64,000 nucleotides of DNA from Buxus sempervirens. Taxonomy: Eukaryota > Streptophyta > Magnoliopsida > Buxales > Buxaceae. The stretch is from the NCBI GenBank assembly GCA_947561395.2, contig OX387190.1, forward strand, positions 20,702,858 to 20,766,857, given 5' to 3'. The position numbers and the translations under genes are program-made. The notes under the pieces were generated by a model. It did not search any database. It was not told the origin of the DNA and saw only the letters and a program-made list of their open reading frames with translations. Positions 35,036-45,604 of the stretch are shown in pieces (position 1 is the stretch's first letter; the number at the start of each line of letters is the position of its first letter).

Positions 35036-35753
35036 TGTCGGGTGTCCCTCCTCATTTGGAGGTGGGACCCATGTGGAACCATTTGGTGGTTGGGTCAATA
35101 TGGCAGTGGTTACATGGAAATGGCAATATCTCATTTCAAAATTGTGGTTACATGGAAATGGTTAGACATGTGTGGGAAAGTTGGTGTGTGCATCGATTGG
35201 CACCTTTGACCACACTTGAAGCCTCTCTTTGGGGAGAAGAAAAAGACTTGGTCTTTGAAGGTGTGTTGCTGGTTTTTCTCTGCAGAAAAAAATACAGCAA
35301 CTTAAAAGCTTCTTGAAGCCTCTTTTGATCCACCATTTCAAGCTTCTCCTCTATGTGGATTGAGCTGAAATCGTGAAGGTTGTTTGTTCACGAGTTTAAA
35401 GTGTTATCCGGTAAGTCCGAAGACGTTGTTTTTGAGGTACTTTTCTATGGTCCTCATTGATGTAGTTTCATGTAAACCAAGAGGGTTTGTCTCTTGATGT
35501 TGTTGGTACTCTCTAGTGTAATCTAGAGACAACTTGTGTAACCCCATTATTCTACATAGTGGAAGTTTCTTGCTGGACTAGGTCCCGTGGTTTTTCCCTT
35601 CACATTGAAGGGTTTTCCACGTAAAAATCTGGTGTGTTCTTTGTGGTTTGGATTGCTTCATTTTGCTATTTATAATTCCGCATTGTTATCTCTACTTGGA
35701 GTGTATATCTATTGACTTGCAAACAGAGGGAAAGGGTGAGTGTTTTCCCATCA
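35036..35753 (+). repeat. 3' LTR of the copia element
   Basis: 718 bp, TGTCGGGTG...CCCATCA, same length as the 5' LTR. Confidence 0.96.
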
Positions 35754-35864
35754 CTCCGCACTTATCTCAATCTCCCCTCAAAGATCGTCCCTACTACTCT
35801 AAAGAAATCTGTTAAGCCTACTGGTAAGCCATGGGTGGCCCGCCTGGCGATCGCCCACGGTATT

Positions 35865-36236
35865 TCAATGCGACTCTAGCTCCCATTTCATCTTGCAAAT
35901 GCCGGCGTTGTGACCGTATTGATCACGGAGATAGATCATGATTTTGCGCCGGAAAGCCGGTTTGTTTGATCTCAAACAGGAAAAGGTTTCTACTGCCTTG
36001 GAGCCATGAGAGAGGAGCAGAAGACGGAACGGATCATGAGATTTACCGCTATTAGGTGTTGGATTCAGAAGATCTTTGATTTGCTCGTTTGTGTCGCTAA
36101 TGGAGATATCACAGTCAGAATCTAATGCATTTCCCGGCGATTTAGCTTCGTCGCCAGCACTCTCGTCGGCGTTTGACTCTAAGAAGTTCTGTACATGGTT
36201 GGAGAGACAGGGCGAGTCTTCGGCTAAAAGCACCAT
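35865..36236 (-). pseudogene. Captured DUF506-like gene fragment
   Basis: A 123-residue minus-strand open stretch fits the plan of the plant DUF506 (PDDEXK-like, function unknown) family: LSNHVQNFLES near the N-terminus, IKDLLN in the middle, and RSNKPAFRRKIMIYLRDQ followed by GHNAGICKMKWE, which corresponds to the conserved basic-helix / (D/N)AG(L/I)CK-KWE signature. The family's following PAGDYEYIDV part is absent. It lies convergent with the eS10 fragment inside the CACTA element and is probably a second capture. Identification is by motif memory only. Confidence 0.65.
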
Positions 36237-36351
36237 CGCTAAATGATTTAGCGATGGACAACTGTAGAGCTATTCTCCTTTTAGTGGCGGACTTTTTAGC
36301 TTTATCGGCGGTCTATGTCCGCCGGTAAAAGCCTATTATTTTGTAGTGAGA

Positions 36352-38269
36352 AACCTCAATTCAGTTACTATCTTTGCCACATCCACAAACATAGCTAGGC
36401 GGCACTCAGCAGTAGTTAAAATTTTAGTATGTGCTGAGGTGCGCCTACTACCGCCCACTGGTTGTAGATCAGCACACCTACCCAAATTCCAGAATCAAGT
36501 GCAACTAGGTGTTTTTAAGTGGTTTGCTCAATTTTGTGATTCAAAAACCTAACTAGAAGTTGAATTAAGAGGTTAGTATTAATTTAAAGTGATTTCGATC
36601 TACTAAATTTATACCAAGAATTATTGGGAGAGTTTAATTGATTGAAGGTTAGAGTTTAACGTGATCTTTCATTTGGTTTAGTTGTAGCTTAGTGCAGTTG
36701 AATTCATGAGGTAGTGTATTCTATTTCCTAAACTTAATCGCTGCAGTGGGCCAGCAAAATAAGTGTTTCTAGGTTGCTGGAGAGTACATTGGTTAATGGA
36801 TTAAAGTGACATTAAATATAGGAAATATTATAGAACTTAATAAAGAGTTGCTGAGGATCTTTTTGGCAACTCCAAATCAGAAATTCATCTGTTATTTATT
36901 ATTTCAGAACTTATTAGGGTTGATCATGGTTTTGCAAGGTTAACTGATGAACTTTTACAACAATTTCCGTAGGTGAACAAGAAGTCTTATGAGAACCTTT
37001 GTTCTTTTTAAAGTATATTGGTAATTATGTTTCACTGTTAGATTTCAGATTGTGACATCGTTTAAACAGAGTTTTATCGGATTATAGTGTGCTCGGCAGA
37101 ATTTATAAAAGGGTTTTACTTGAGTTAATTGCTTATACGATTGGGTGGAATATTGTTCTATGGTTTACTATTTACATTTGAAGTTTTATAAAATATTGTT
37201 TTGGTCCTGAGTGACCCATGATAAACAGCAATTGTGATTCATCGTTGTTATGTTTACGTTGGATGTGCATGCTATTTTCTCGGTTAAGTTAAAATGCTAA
37301 ATTTGAGATTGTTACTGGTTTAGCTTGTCCTGGATCCATGTCTAAGCTTAGTAATGTAATGTTATTGCTTCATTGGTGTAATTTCATGGCCTTGAGTGTT
37401 GCCACGACCAGTGTAGAGCAGCCAGAAACCCTGAGTAGGCTTGGTTGTCAATGCCGAAACCCGAGGAGTAGGCTGGCATTGGATGACGAAACCCTGAGTA
37501 GGCTGGAATTGTGTACATGGAGGTGTGGATGTCGCCTTGGCATGTCAATTAACCAATTTAAGCAACTACATGACATTGACCAATGTTGGTATTTGACTTT
37601 ATTTGACATGATATGTTTTATTCGCTGGTTTATTGGTGCGGAGTAGCCCATGATAAAATACTTTATTAGTGTAGAGGAGCTCATGATAAAATACTCTATT
37701 GGTGTGGAGTGGCCCATGATAAACACTCCAGTATTTCGAAACCTTGAGTTATTTGACATTATGATTTCATCGATATATGGTTACCTGGTTATACATGATT
37801 TCATGGCTATATATTCGAGATTTGATACTGATGTTATTAATTGGGGTCATATGATGGATTTCTGCGTTTATACCAATTGGATTGTTGGAATGTTGTCGGA
37901 TTACTCGAATTATATGTGTTATCATCACCGTGTATGTTTTGTAACCGTTGCATATTTTAGAACTGAACTAAATGTATTTGTGCATGCATGTGCTGCTTAC
38001 TGGGATATTCGTATCTCATTCCGTATTGTTTTGTTTTGTTTTCAGCTACTCCTGGAGAGGATGATATCGTGGGTAATTGCTCGGTCATGTGAGTTTAGAG
38101 TTGGATTATTGTATTTCTTATTTTAATTTGGGATTATAGCGCACTCTGATTATTTAGTTATTGTTCATTCATGTTTTTCTTTCACTCTGATATTGCGATC
38201 CTGTGTTATATATTAACCTCCAGAGATGAATTATGGTTTCTCTATGTAACTCGGACCCGGGACGTTACA
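36352..38269 (+). mobile_element. 5'-truncated, diverged relative of the second giant LTR
   Basis: From about 36460 it follows the 13529-16560 block loosely (CACCTACCCAAATT, GGTTTAGCTTGTCCTG, CCAGAAACCCTGAGTAGG, CATGCATGTGCTGCT-ACTGGGATATTCG) and ends CGGGACGTTACA exactly at the point where match to unit A resumes (38270). It is much more diverged than the A and B copies of the main block, so it is another family member. The left end is not found. Confidence 0.7.
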
Positions 38270-38376
38270 AGTATGCAAGCCGTTTATTGTTTAATCTAGA
38301 CACTTAACAAAAATGATAGGGCATTATATTATTATAATTGCGAATGAAGATCTGGAGTAATTATCGAGTTACTTAC

Positions 38377-38553
38377 TTGGAAGATCTCTACTTTAAATGG
38401 CAGCAATTGATTCACCTCTTTCAGAGCTCTGGGTGTCATATTGCTTTGCACAATCATAATAAAACGGGCCACAACCTGTTTGTCAATTTGGGAGGCAATG
38501 CCACGTAAAGTGGATAATCTAATCGGATCTGTTCCACAAAATATGACCATAAT
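38377..38553 (-). pseudogene. NRPE5-like: RPB5-like exon, unit B copy
   Basis: Same 59-codon exon as 6737-6913 with acceptor and donor kept and a few substitutions (e.g. IMVIFCGTDP instead of ILVIFCGTDP). The following exon (3433-3546 in A) is gone because the 29228-38269 block replaces it, so this copy cannot produce the subunit's C-terminal domain. Confidence 0.75.
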
Positions 38554-41510
38554 CTGCAATCAAGATAATTATTTGAACACTAAAATTCACATTAGCTGAT
38601 ACAATTAAAAGCATTACAAGAATATCCAAAACTTTCCAACAGATGATGCCTGGTGACCAACTGATTTATGTATGGTACAAATTAAAACCTAATGACTCAA
38701 GTTCTAGACCATTACCTATCTTATAAATGAGCTAAAACATGTTTTATACAAATAAAAGACACATCCACAGTGATAACAGTATTTATATGTGGTACAAAAT
38801 TACAAATTACAACCTAATAACTCCAGGTCTAGATCATCACTTATCCTATGCATAGGATAAATGAGTTTCTTAAAAGTAGAATACACGCTAAGAATGAGCA
38901 TTTCACAAGTAAAAAGACACATAGATACTTTGGAAAGTAAGAACCACTCCAGGACTAGACCGTCAATGATTTTACACATGGATTAAAAATGAGTTTTAGA
39001 CAAGGACACAAGCACATACGGATCAGGAGAAAACACTATTAAGTCTTAGAATATCACCTATATTATACATGGGTTAAAAATGAGATTTGGGCAAGTAAAA
39101 GACATGACATACACATGCATACACACCGACAAGTAGAAGACCCCAAGTCTAAACCATACCCTTATTATACATAGACTAAGAATGAGTCTTAGGCAAGTAG
39201 AAGACAAACACACACACTCTTCCAAGTAAAGACGTGTACACTCAAAAAGGAGAAGGCATTCGAGGTCTAGGTTATCACCTATCTCATACATGGGCTAAAG
39301 AAAGAGTTATTGACAAGTAAATGACAAACATCATCACCTATCATATACATGAGCTAAAATGGATTTTTTAATAGTATGATTCATAACTTGAATCTTATGA
39401 CTTGCCATTTAATTGTAAAACTCTAAGAGCTTCCCTTATTTTTTATTTAGTCCCTTTACATAAAGAATGGCATGCTAAAAGGACTAAATATAATTATGAA
39501 AATATGTACATATATAAATTACTAATTTATTTTCAACAATAAAAGACCCTCTTTCTAAGTTAAATCCCAAAAACCTAAACTAAAAACACTACTTATACTA
39601 AGATCAACACAGATCTTATGATATAAATTCAAAATATGACACAATTCATGACGGGCTCATTACTTGTGTGTGCACATGCGCAAAAGTGTACAAGTATTTT
39701 ATTTTTAAATGATAATATACAAGTGAGAAGCACTAAAAACGTATGATGAATAAAAATTTTAAAAAAGGTAGAAATATTTGAGATTAAACATTGTGTGATG
39801 GATTCTATCACTTTCCATGTGGCCTCTTGGGTTGTTCTTCTTCCCTCTTTCCGGGTTTATTCGATTGACGACATTATACGTTGTTGTGAATTGTTGTGTG
39901 TATAGGGTATAGGTTTTTGTCATGGGCGTGGAGCTGGAGTGATGAATACTTCTATCTCTTACCTCACTGTTATTGATATTCTGTTTCACATTTTTAGATT
40001 GTTGCATGTCACATAATATGCACGAAACTGGTACTTGTTCGAGCTTATTTGCTAGTCTGCCAGAACTGCGTGGGGATATACATTTACATGGCATCTTGGG
40101 CGTGCATAGTTTTCTCATATTAGCTTTCTTGATGAATTGACATTTTTGGTGAAACATGTAGGGATGCGACTCTTTGGGTAGAAACCTGGTTGAACATGTG
40201 AATTGACGCATGATTGCATATTTGGTGAACCATGCTTCTCCACTTTTTATCTTCATTTAAAGGCCTCTCACATAGTGAATCTTAAAGGGACTTTCCATGT
40301 GGTAGAAAGTGCTGTTCAAAGATAATTTCCATCTTTGTGCAGGACTTCAAACTGATAGAATATACGTGGGCTGTCAACCTGTTGGATATGATGAGGATCT
40401 AGTGGTGCCGACCGCGACCCAGGCTTGGCACGACAAGAGCCCTGGATTAGGAGGTGTGTTGGGCCTGGACAATGGGCATGTGGGCATGGCATGGCCCACC
40501 TGCAGCACAGACTGCGTGTGCAGCCCATGCTAAAATGCGGTCCATGCCACCTGTAGTGGAAACCAATGGCTTTTTTGACTTAAAAATCAATTTAAAAATT
40601 AAAAGCATAACATTATAATCCAAAATTACTATTTTAACCTCCAAAAAATTTAAAAAAAAAAGTGGTAAATGTGTCTGAATGCCTTCTTAATGGAAAAAAG
40701 AGGAGGTAGAAATCCTCTATTAAATGAGGTATACCAAATGGGATGAACTCATATTACAGTGATGCATTATATAGCTATTGAAATTTTTTTAAGTATATGT
40801 AATTTCTACATTATAAATAAAATGAAATGTTTGTTTTTAATTTTATCTCCTGTATATTACTAAGACTTATGTAGGTTGAATAATATCCATATGGGTGATC
40901 CCAGGGGTATCATCTAACAAGTTGGGTTAGCCACATCCCATGTATAAAAAAAAAGTCCTGAATTACTAGCCAACTAACTTTGTGTGGTAGACCTGAGTAT
41001 CTTTTAGGATGATTCAACTCATATGCCCCATACATGGCAAAGAATGGATGGTTGTCCCATGGTCTTTCCAGGAGAGAGGTTGTGCCTGAATCTTGAACTA
41101 TTTAATGAATGCTATTTATATGGCTTAAACTTGCCTCATCTTAGCACATTACTACTTTACCTTTGTGTTTCCTTCTTATGGAATATGATATGAAATTATG
41201 CTTTTTTTTCATAAATTGAACGAAGTTCTGAAATTAGGCATTTTAGAAATATAGAATTATTTTTGCTTATGTTCTTAATTTTGGTGATCACAAAATTGCA
41301 TAAATTAGCATTGTATTATGTCATGTTCTCAACTATTTTGTTTTATTTTATGCTCAAGTAAACAATGTTTCTTGAGAAGTCATCATGGGAGGATAGAGCA
41401 TTAGGTAGAGGCATGTATGAGAAATTCCATTAGTGAAATCCAATTGATGCAAACATAAGTGACTTGAGTCTCTTGGTATTAGTAAAATTTTTTGAATGAA
41501 TGATGCTTTA
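38554..41510. other. Non-coding, unit B
   Basis: Matches A 6914-8181 and 8613-9420, plus 725 bp (39966-40690) absent from A. The latter contains a GGGCATGTGGGCATGGCATGG-like stretch near 40470 but no recognised gene. A 165-residue minus-strand open frame (39759-40256) has no family resemblance. Confidence 0.55.
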
Positions 41511-41514
41511 CTTG

Positions 41515-44500
41515 GCAGGTGGTTATGAAGATTCAATGTGGAAGCAAATGCATTTTGGAGAAGATTTATCAAAGAAAATTCTGGGTTGCAAGTGAGAAAT
41601 GAGATTCCTTTGAAATTGGTAGCTTTCCTGGTCCAGTGTAATATCATGGGAGTAAATATTGACTTTCTGAAGGGGGTTAAATTTTGTGTTGGAAACAAAA
41701 ATGGTTAGATTTTGGAAGGATGATTTTTATCCAGAGGGTAGGTGTAAGCCCCTTATTTTTGCACCCCTGGAAGTGCTGAAAATGAAAACCCTGACCAAAG
41801 TCAAACCCTTAGGGGACAAAAAGTTGACTTGTTGATCAGGTGATAATTGGCCACCTTGATTTATCTCAATAGATATAGAATCCTGACACGAGTCCAATGC
41901 AACTGAGTTTGCTGGAATTGGAGTCCGGATGAAGGTTCTGTGGGCCGGTCAAACTTGAGGGTGAGTCGAAAGTTAATTTTTTTTGGAACCCCGAGCCAGG
42001 TGCTTAGCTCTATATCATTGGATAGAGGGCTCCGATACGAGTCCAACGCAACTGAGCTTGCTCAAATCGGAGTTCGGATGAAGGAGATATGAGCTGTCGA
42101 AATTTCCGAGCAGCAAAACCCAGAAAGCTGCACACGTGGCAAAAAGCCACACACGTGGCAAGTAGCGCAAGAAAATATCTCGAGGGGCAATCCGTAAATA
42201 TCCAAACATACAAAATATCCCATATCCCAGGGTTTAAAGCAAAATTTTGCAGGGACCAAATCTGTGAATATCTAAGAGTATCGGATGAATCTGCGAATAT
42301 CCAGGGGCAAATCCGTAATTTTTCGATTTGTATCCGACCAAATATGTCGGATACACATACCTCAGTGTATAACCGACACTATCCATCGGATATAAGGAGA
42401 TTTTCCAGCGAGATTCGCGCCGATTCCCCGACAATTTCGCGGCGGCATTAAATTTCGCAAATTATGATGTTTTGTATCCGATATAAAATATCGGATACAC
42501 ATGAAGGTTAGTGTAGCCGGCCTTGGAGGCCGAATACACACACCCTCTAGTGTATCCAGCCTCCAAGGCCGGATACATTAAGTTTGCCTATAAAAGGCAA
42601 ACAACAGCTCAATTTCGGGGTTGGCTTGGCTTTGGCTGTTTTACCCTCTTCTGCCCCTTTGCACCTGTTCCGAAATCCCTTCCTTTTCACCCCACCTTGC
42701 TCCCCAAACCTAAAGACATTTTCTCTAAGGCTCTCCCATCATCTCCTCTCTTCTTTTTCTCCGTTGTGCCTAAGCAAGGAGGAGGCTACCCGCTGTTGGT
42801 GGCCAAATGAGCTGCTCCAGCCCTCATCTCTACTTCAAGGAGGCTCTACACCTTGTTCCAGGGTTCATAAACACCAAGGTAACGTTTCCCATAGCTTGTT
42901 GTTCAACATAAATAAAAATAGGCTTATTCTAAGCATGTTATATATTCACCATCCTTAGCTTACTTTCTTCCTTAGAACAAATCTGTCTTCATGGTAGTTT
43001 GGCATGTGTTATCCTCTTCTTCTCACCGCATGAAAATCTCATAGTAAGGGAGGTCCTATTCTTGGTTCTATGGGAGAATGAGAGATGACCCCTCACAGTT
43101 TTGGCCATCTCAAGCTACTGTTTTGGTCTTATTGGAGCCGTTTTTAAGAGGAAGCATGTTTCCTCATATTTCATCCATTGTATCCCATGTTAACCCCTCT
43201 CTTTCCCTTCTTTAGATATTTATGCTTAGATGATTTCGCATTTTCTTTGAGCACGAGGTTGGTAATGGGGTGTGTTGTTTATGATAGAGCTGTTTGTGTT
43301 AGATCATTCATGCATATTGTTTGAAGCATGTGTTCCTCCCTACCCCCACTCTAACATCTTCTAAGAAGCTGCCATGGGTAATAAGCATGCTCCCTTTTTT
43401 ACGTATACAATTATACATGCCCCAAACATGACCTCATGCACATGCGCTCTTTTACTAAAATCATGCTAAGTTGTTCTTTTATTTGTTTATCATTTGATCT
43501 CCGCACATGTGAGCACACAAAAGAAGGCAAGAATGAGGTTTCCCCCCTCTCTCTGTACCAATGTGGGCTCACACAGGAGCCCACGCAATCCCTGGAACAT
43601 CCTAGGAAGCCTAGAAACCCCACCCTCATGCAAAAATCCAAAAAAAGGGCTTTTGTATGTTGATCCGGCAACTCAGGTCGGATCAACAAAGCCCCATTCG
43701 TAGCCGGCAAAAGATGCCGGATACACAGAGCCCTGTGTGTAACCGGCATCTTAGGCCGGCTACACTGCTAGAAGGTTATTTTTGCTGTTTTGTGATCTTG
43801 TGCTGTTTTGTTGGTTTGATTGATCAATCCGGACGAACCAGAAGGGTTTCCGGGTCACCCGGAAACCCAAGATGGGCCATGGACCGATGCAGTCCAAATT
43901 GATTCTCGGTGGCCAACGGGGCCCACTCAGCCCGGCAAGCTCACTTTTGCTAAACAAAGATAACCAAATTGATTGAATGGGCCAAACCCATTGGAGGCCC
44001 ATCAAGGCCCAACTTGGGGCATGCATGTTTAGTGAAGTTGTGGTTTGGCCGAGACCACGGGTAGGGCCTATCGGGCCCACTAAGCCCATTGAACCCAACG
44101 AAGATTAGGGTTTCCAAACCTTAACTCAGGAAGCCTTGGGCTTTCAAGCCCAAGCCCAAGTAAAGCGCCCCAAGCCCAAAGCCTGGCCCATTTTGGTGAA
44201 GATAAATAAAAAATAAATTAAATCATTTGGCAACCAACTGTGTGGCCCACTCAAGGCCCACAAAGCAATCCTGGCCCACTTTGGCATGAAAATCACTTAA
44301 ACTTCAAACTTGAATTTCAAATAAAAATCGATTCACTGAACCAAAGCCCAAAGGGCCTCTCAGGCTAGACCGAGTCCCGCCAGGGGACACGTGGGCTCAA
44401 CCAAGCCCACCAAGGAATCCACGGGCCTTCCAACGGGGCCCGCCCAATCCGACTCACCTCACTTTAACTAAAAAGATAAAATCAAGTAAAGTGACCCACA

Positions 44501-44880
44501 CCGCTTTGGCGGTCCCGCAAGGCTCAATCCAATGTGCATGCTGGAATAGGAATCGGGTGAAACCAACTGAGTTGACTTAAAACCAGGAAACCTATGGGAC
44601 CCGTCACTCGACGGGGTGGACCGGGGTGTCTACGGACTTCCCCGGACCGTAACTGAGAACTTGCTTAGAATCTCAAGCCGCAGACCAAGCCTTAATAGAC
44701 AAAAATAGGCACCCAGGTGTCTGCCTGCACCCCATCAGGCAGTGGCGACTCCAAACAATCCCGAGGCACGCATCATTTTGCATGCGCCTCGTCGTGCGAT
44801 CGAAATCAGGTGCGCACAGTAGGCTTCATATCCTCTCTCTCAGGTTGTTTTGGGTTAGTTAATATAAAGATCTTGATAAA
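41515..44880 (+). pseudogene. LINE (L1-like) 3' fragment split by an LTR, unit B
   Basis: Copy of the fragment at 9430-12800; parts at 41515-41742 and 44824-44880. Same frameshift, and the same frame continuation across the LTR. Confidence 0.55.
41738..44823 (+). mobile_element. Giant solo LTR (3.08 kb) with TSD GTAGG, unit B
   Basis: LTR 41743-44818 between GTAGG copies (41738-41742, 44819-44823). Same insertion as 9656-12739. TATA box at 42589-42596. The hairpin arms at 42520-42539 and 42550-42569 have decayed by two CCGG changes. Confidence 0.85.
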
Positions 44881-45604
44881 TAATGCTCATTTAAGTAGAT
44901 CTAGGGGTGCTCTTTTCAGGATATCATCATCGAAAAGGTAGGGCGAGGGTAAATGTCCTTTTTTCCAACTTGTTTGAGGTTATCTCCCATACCTTTGGTT
45001 CTAGCAACTGAAGGCTTTTTATGAACATCCCAAAAGGCATTTTTACCATGAGTTCTTCAAGTAGCTGGGTGGTTTTCTTTGTGTTTGGGAGCCTCATAAG
45101 GTGGTTTGGGAATGCTTGATTCTACCGGTGTTTGGTTTTAGACAATTATAACATGGGTTCATCTGATTCATCAATTATATCCATTTCTAATAGATGTTTC
45201 CTTTGTAAGGGCAAAGAATGCTTTTCTTGTCCATGCATAAATTGTGACAAGAGGGGTGATTTGGCGCCTTTTTTAGAACTTATTTTGAGTTTCACCTTGA
45301 TTTACCTGCATAGAAAATTGATCTCTTATGTTTCCAAATTTTGCGGTGTATTCAATCATTGTACCTTAATTCTGTGGGAGGTCTTTCCTTTATCATTATG
45401 AATGGATTTGGATAGTGAAAAATTGCAATATGAGGGGATTTGGAACAAGGTAAACATCAGGTTTTGAAGACGTTGAAATCAGGACCAGCAAGGTGGTTCT
45501 TATCTTGAACACAATTTGATTAACCTCTATGCCTGAAAAGTTTGGTTGAGTCAACATGGGTTCCACCCCACCACCCCCACCACCCACCCACACCCCCCCC
45601 CCCC
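44881..45604. other. Possible LINE remnant ending in poly-C, unit B
   Basis: Matches A 12801-13528 with few changes; the C-run is shorter (about 13 C). Confidence 0.45.

Larger units (their letters stand above)
30289..35758 (+). mobile_element. Ty1/copia retrotransposon with CTCCG TSD
   Basis: The element is 30294-35753 (5460 bp), flanked by CTCCG at 30289-30293 and 35754-35758. Order: 5' LTR, primer site, gag-pol frame, purine tract, 3' LTR. Integrase precedes reverse transcriptase, which defines Ty1/copia. It sits in an exon of the captured eS10 fragment. LTRs differ at one base by eye (T/C at LTR position 4), so it is young. The polyprotein frame is interrupted by three stops. Confidence 0.97.
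29886..35860 (+). pseudogene. RPS10: Captured ribosomal protein eS10 gene fragment
   Basis: The captured piece keeps introns. A TC-rich leader (29757-29781) and an ATG (29886-29888) followed by GTCAGG; exon 29976-30024 (IIPEKNRREISKYLFQ); exon 30116-30293 ([33 protein letters not shown]); and, beyond the copia, 35759-35860 (TYLNLPSKIVP, then GGPPGDRPR out of frame). This is the N-terminal winged-helix region of cytosolic small-subunit protein eS10. Because introns survive, capture was from DNA, not from mRNA. It is dead: an in-frame TAG at 30259-30261, a Leu codon at a conserved Trp (30247-30249), a frameshift near 35832, and the copia insertion. The C-terminal tail is missing. Confidence 0.9.
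29554..36351. mobile_element. Gene-capturing CACTA element (nested copia inside)
   Basis: The left end CACTACAAAAAAG (29557) and right end TTTTGTAGTG (to 36348) are inverted repeats of CACTA type, flanked by AGA (29554-29556, 36349-36351), the expected 3-bp TSD. Subterminal GCGGCGGAC/GTCCGCCG motifs occur at both ends, as is usual in this superfamily. Without the copia insertion the element is about 1.33 kb. It encodes no transposase but carries an eS10 gene fragment and an opposed DUF506-like fragment, so it is a non-autonomous Pack-type element. Confidence 0.9.

Noticed and set aside
39759..40256. 165-residue minus-strand open frame in unit B
   Set aside because: No family resemblance, no counterpart in A (deleted there), and composition like random AT-rich sequence.
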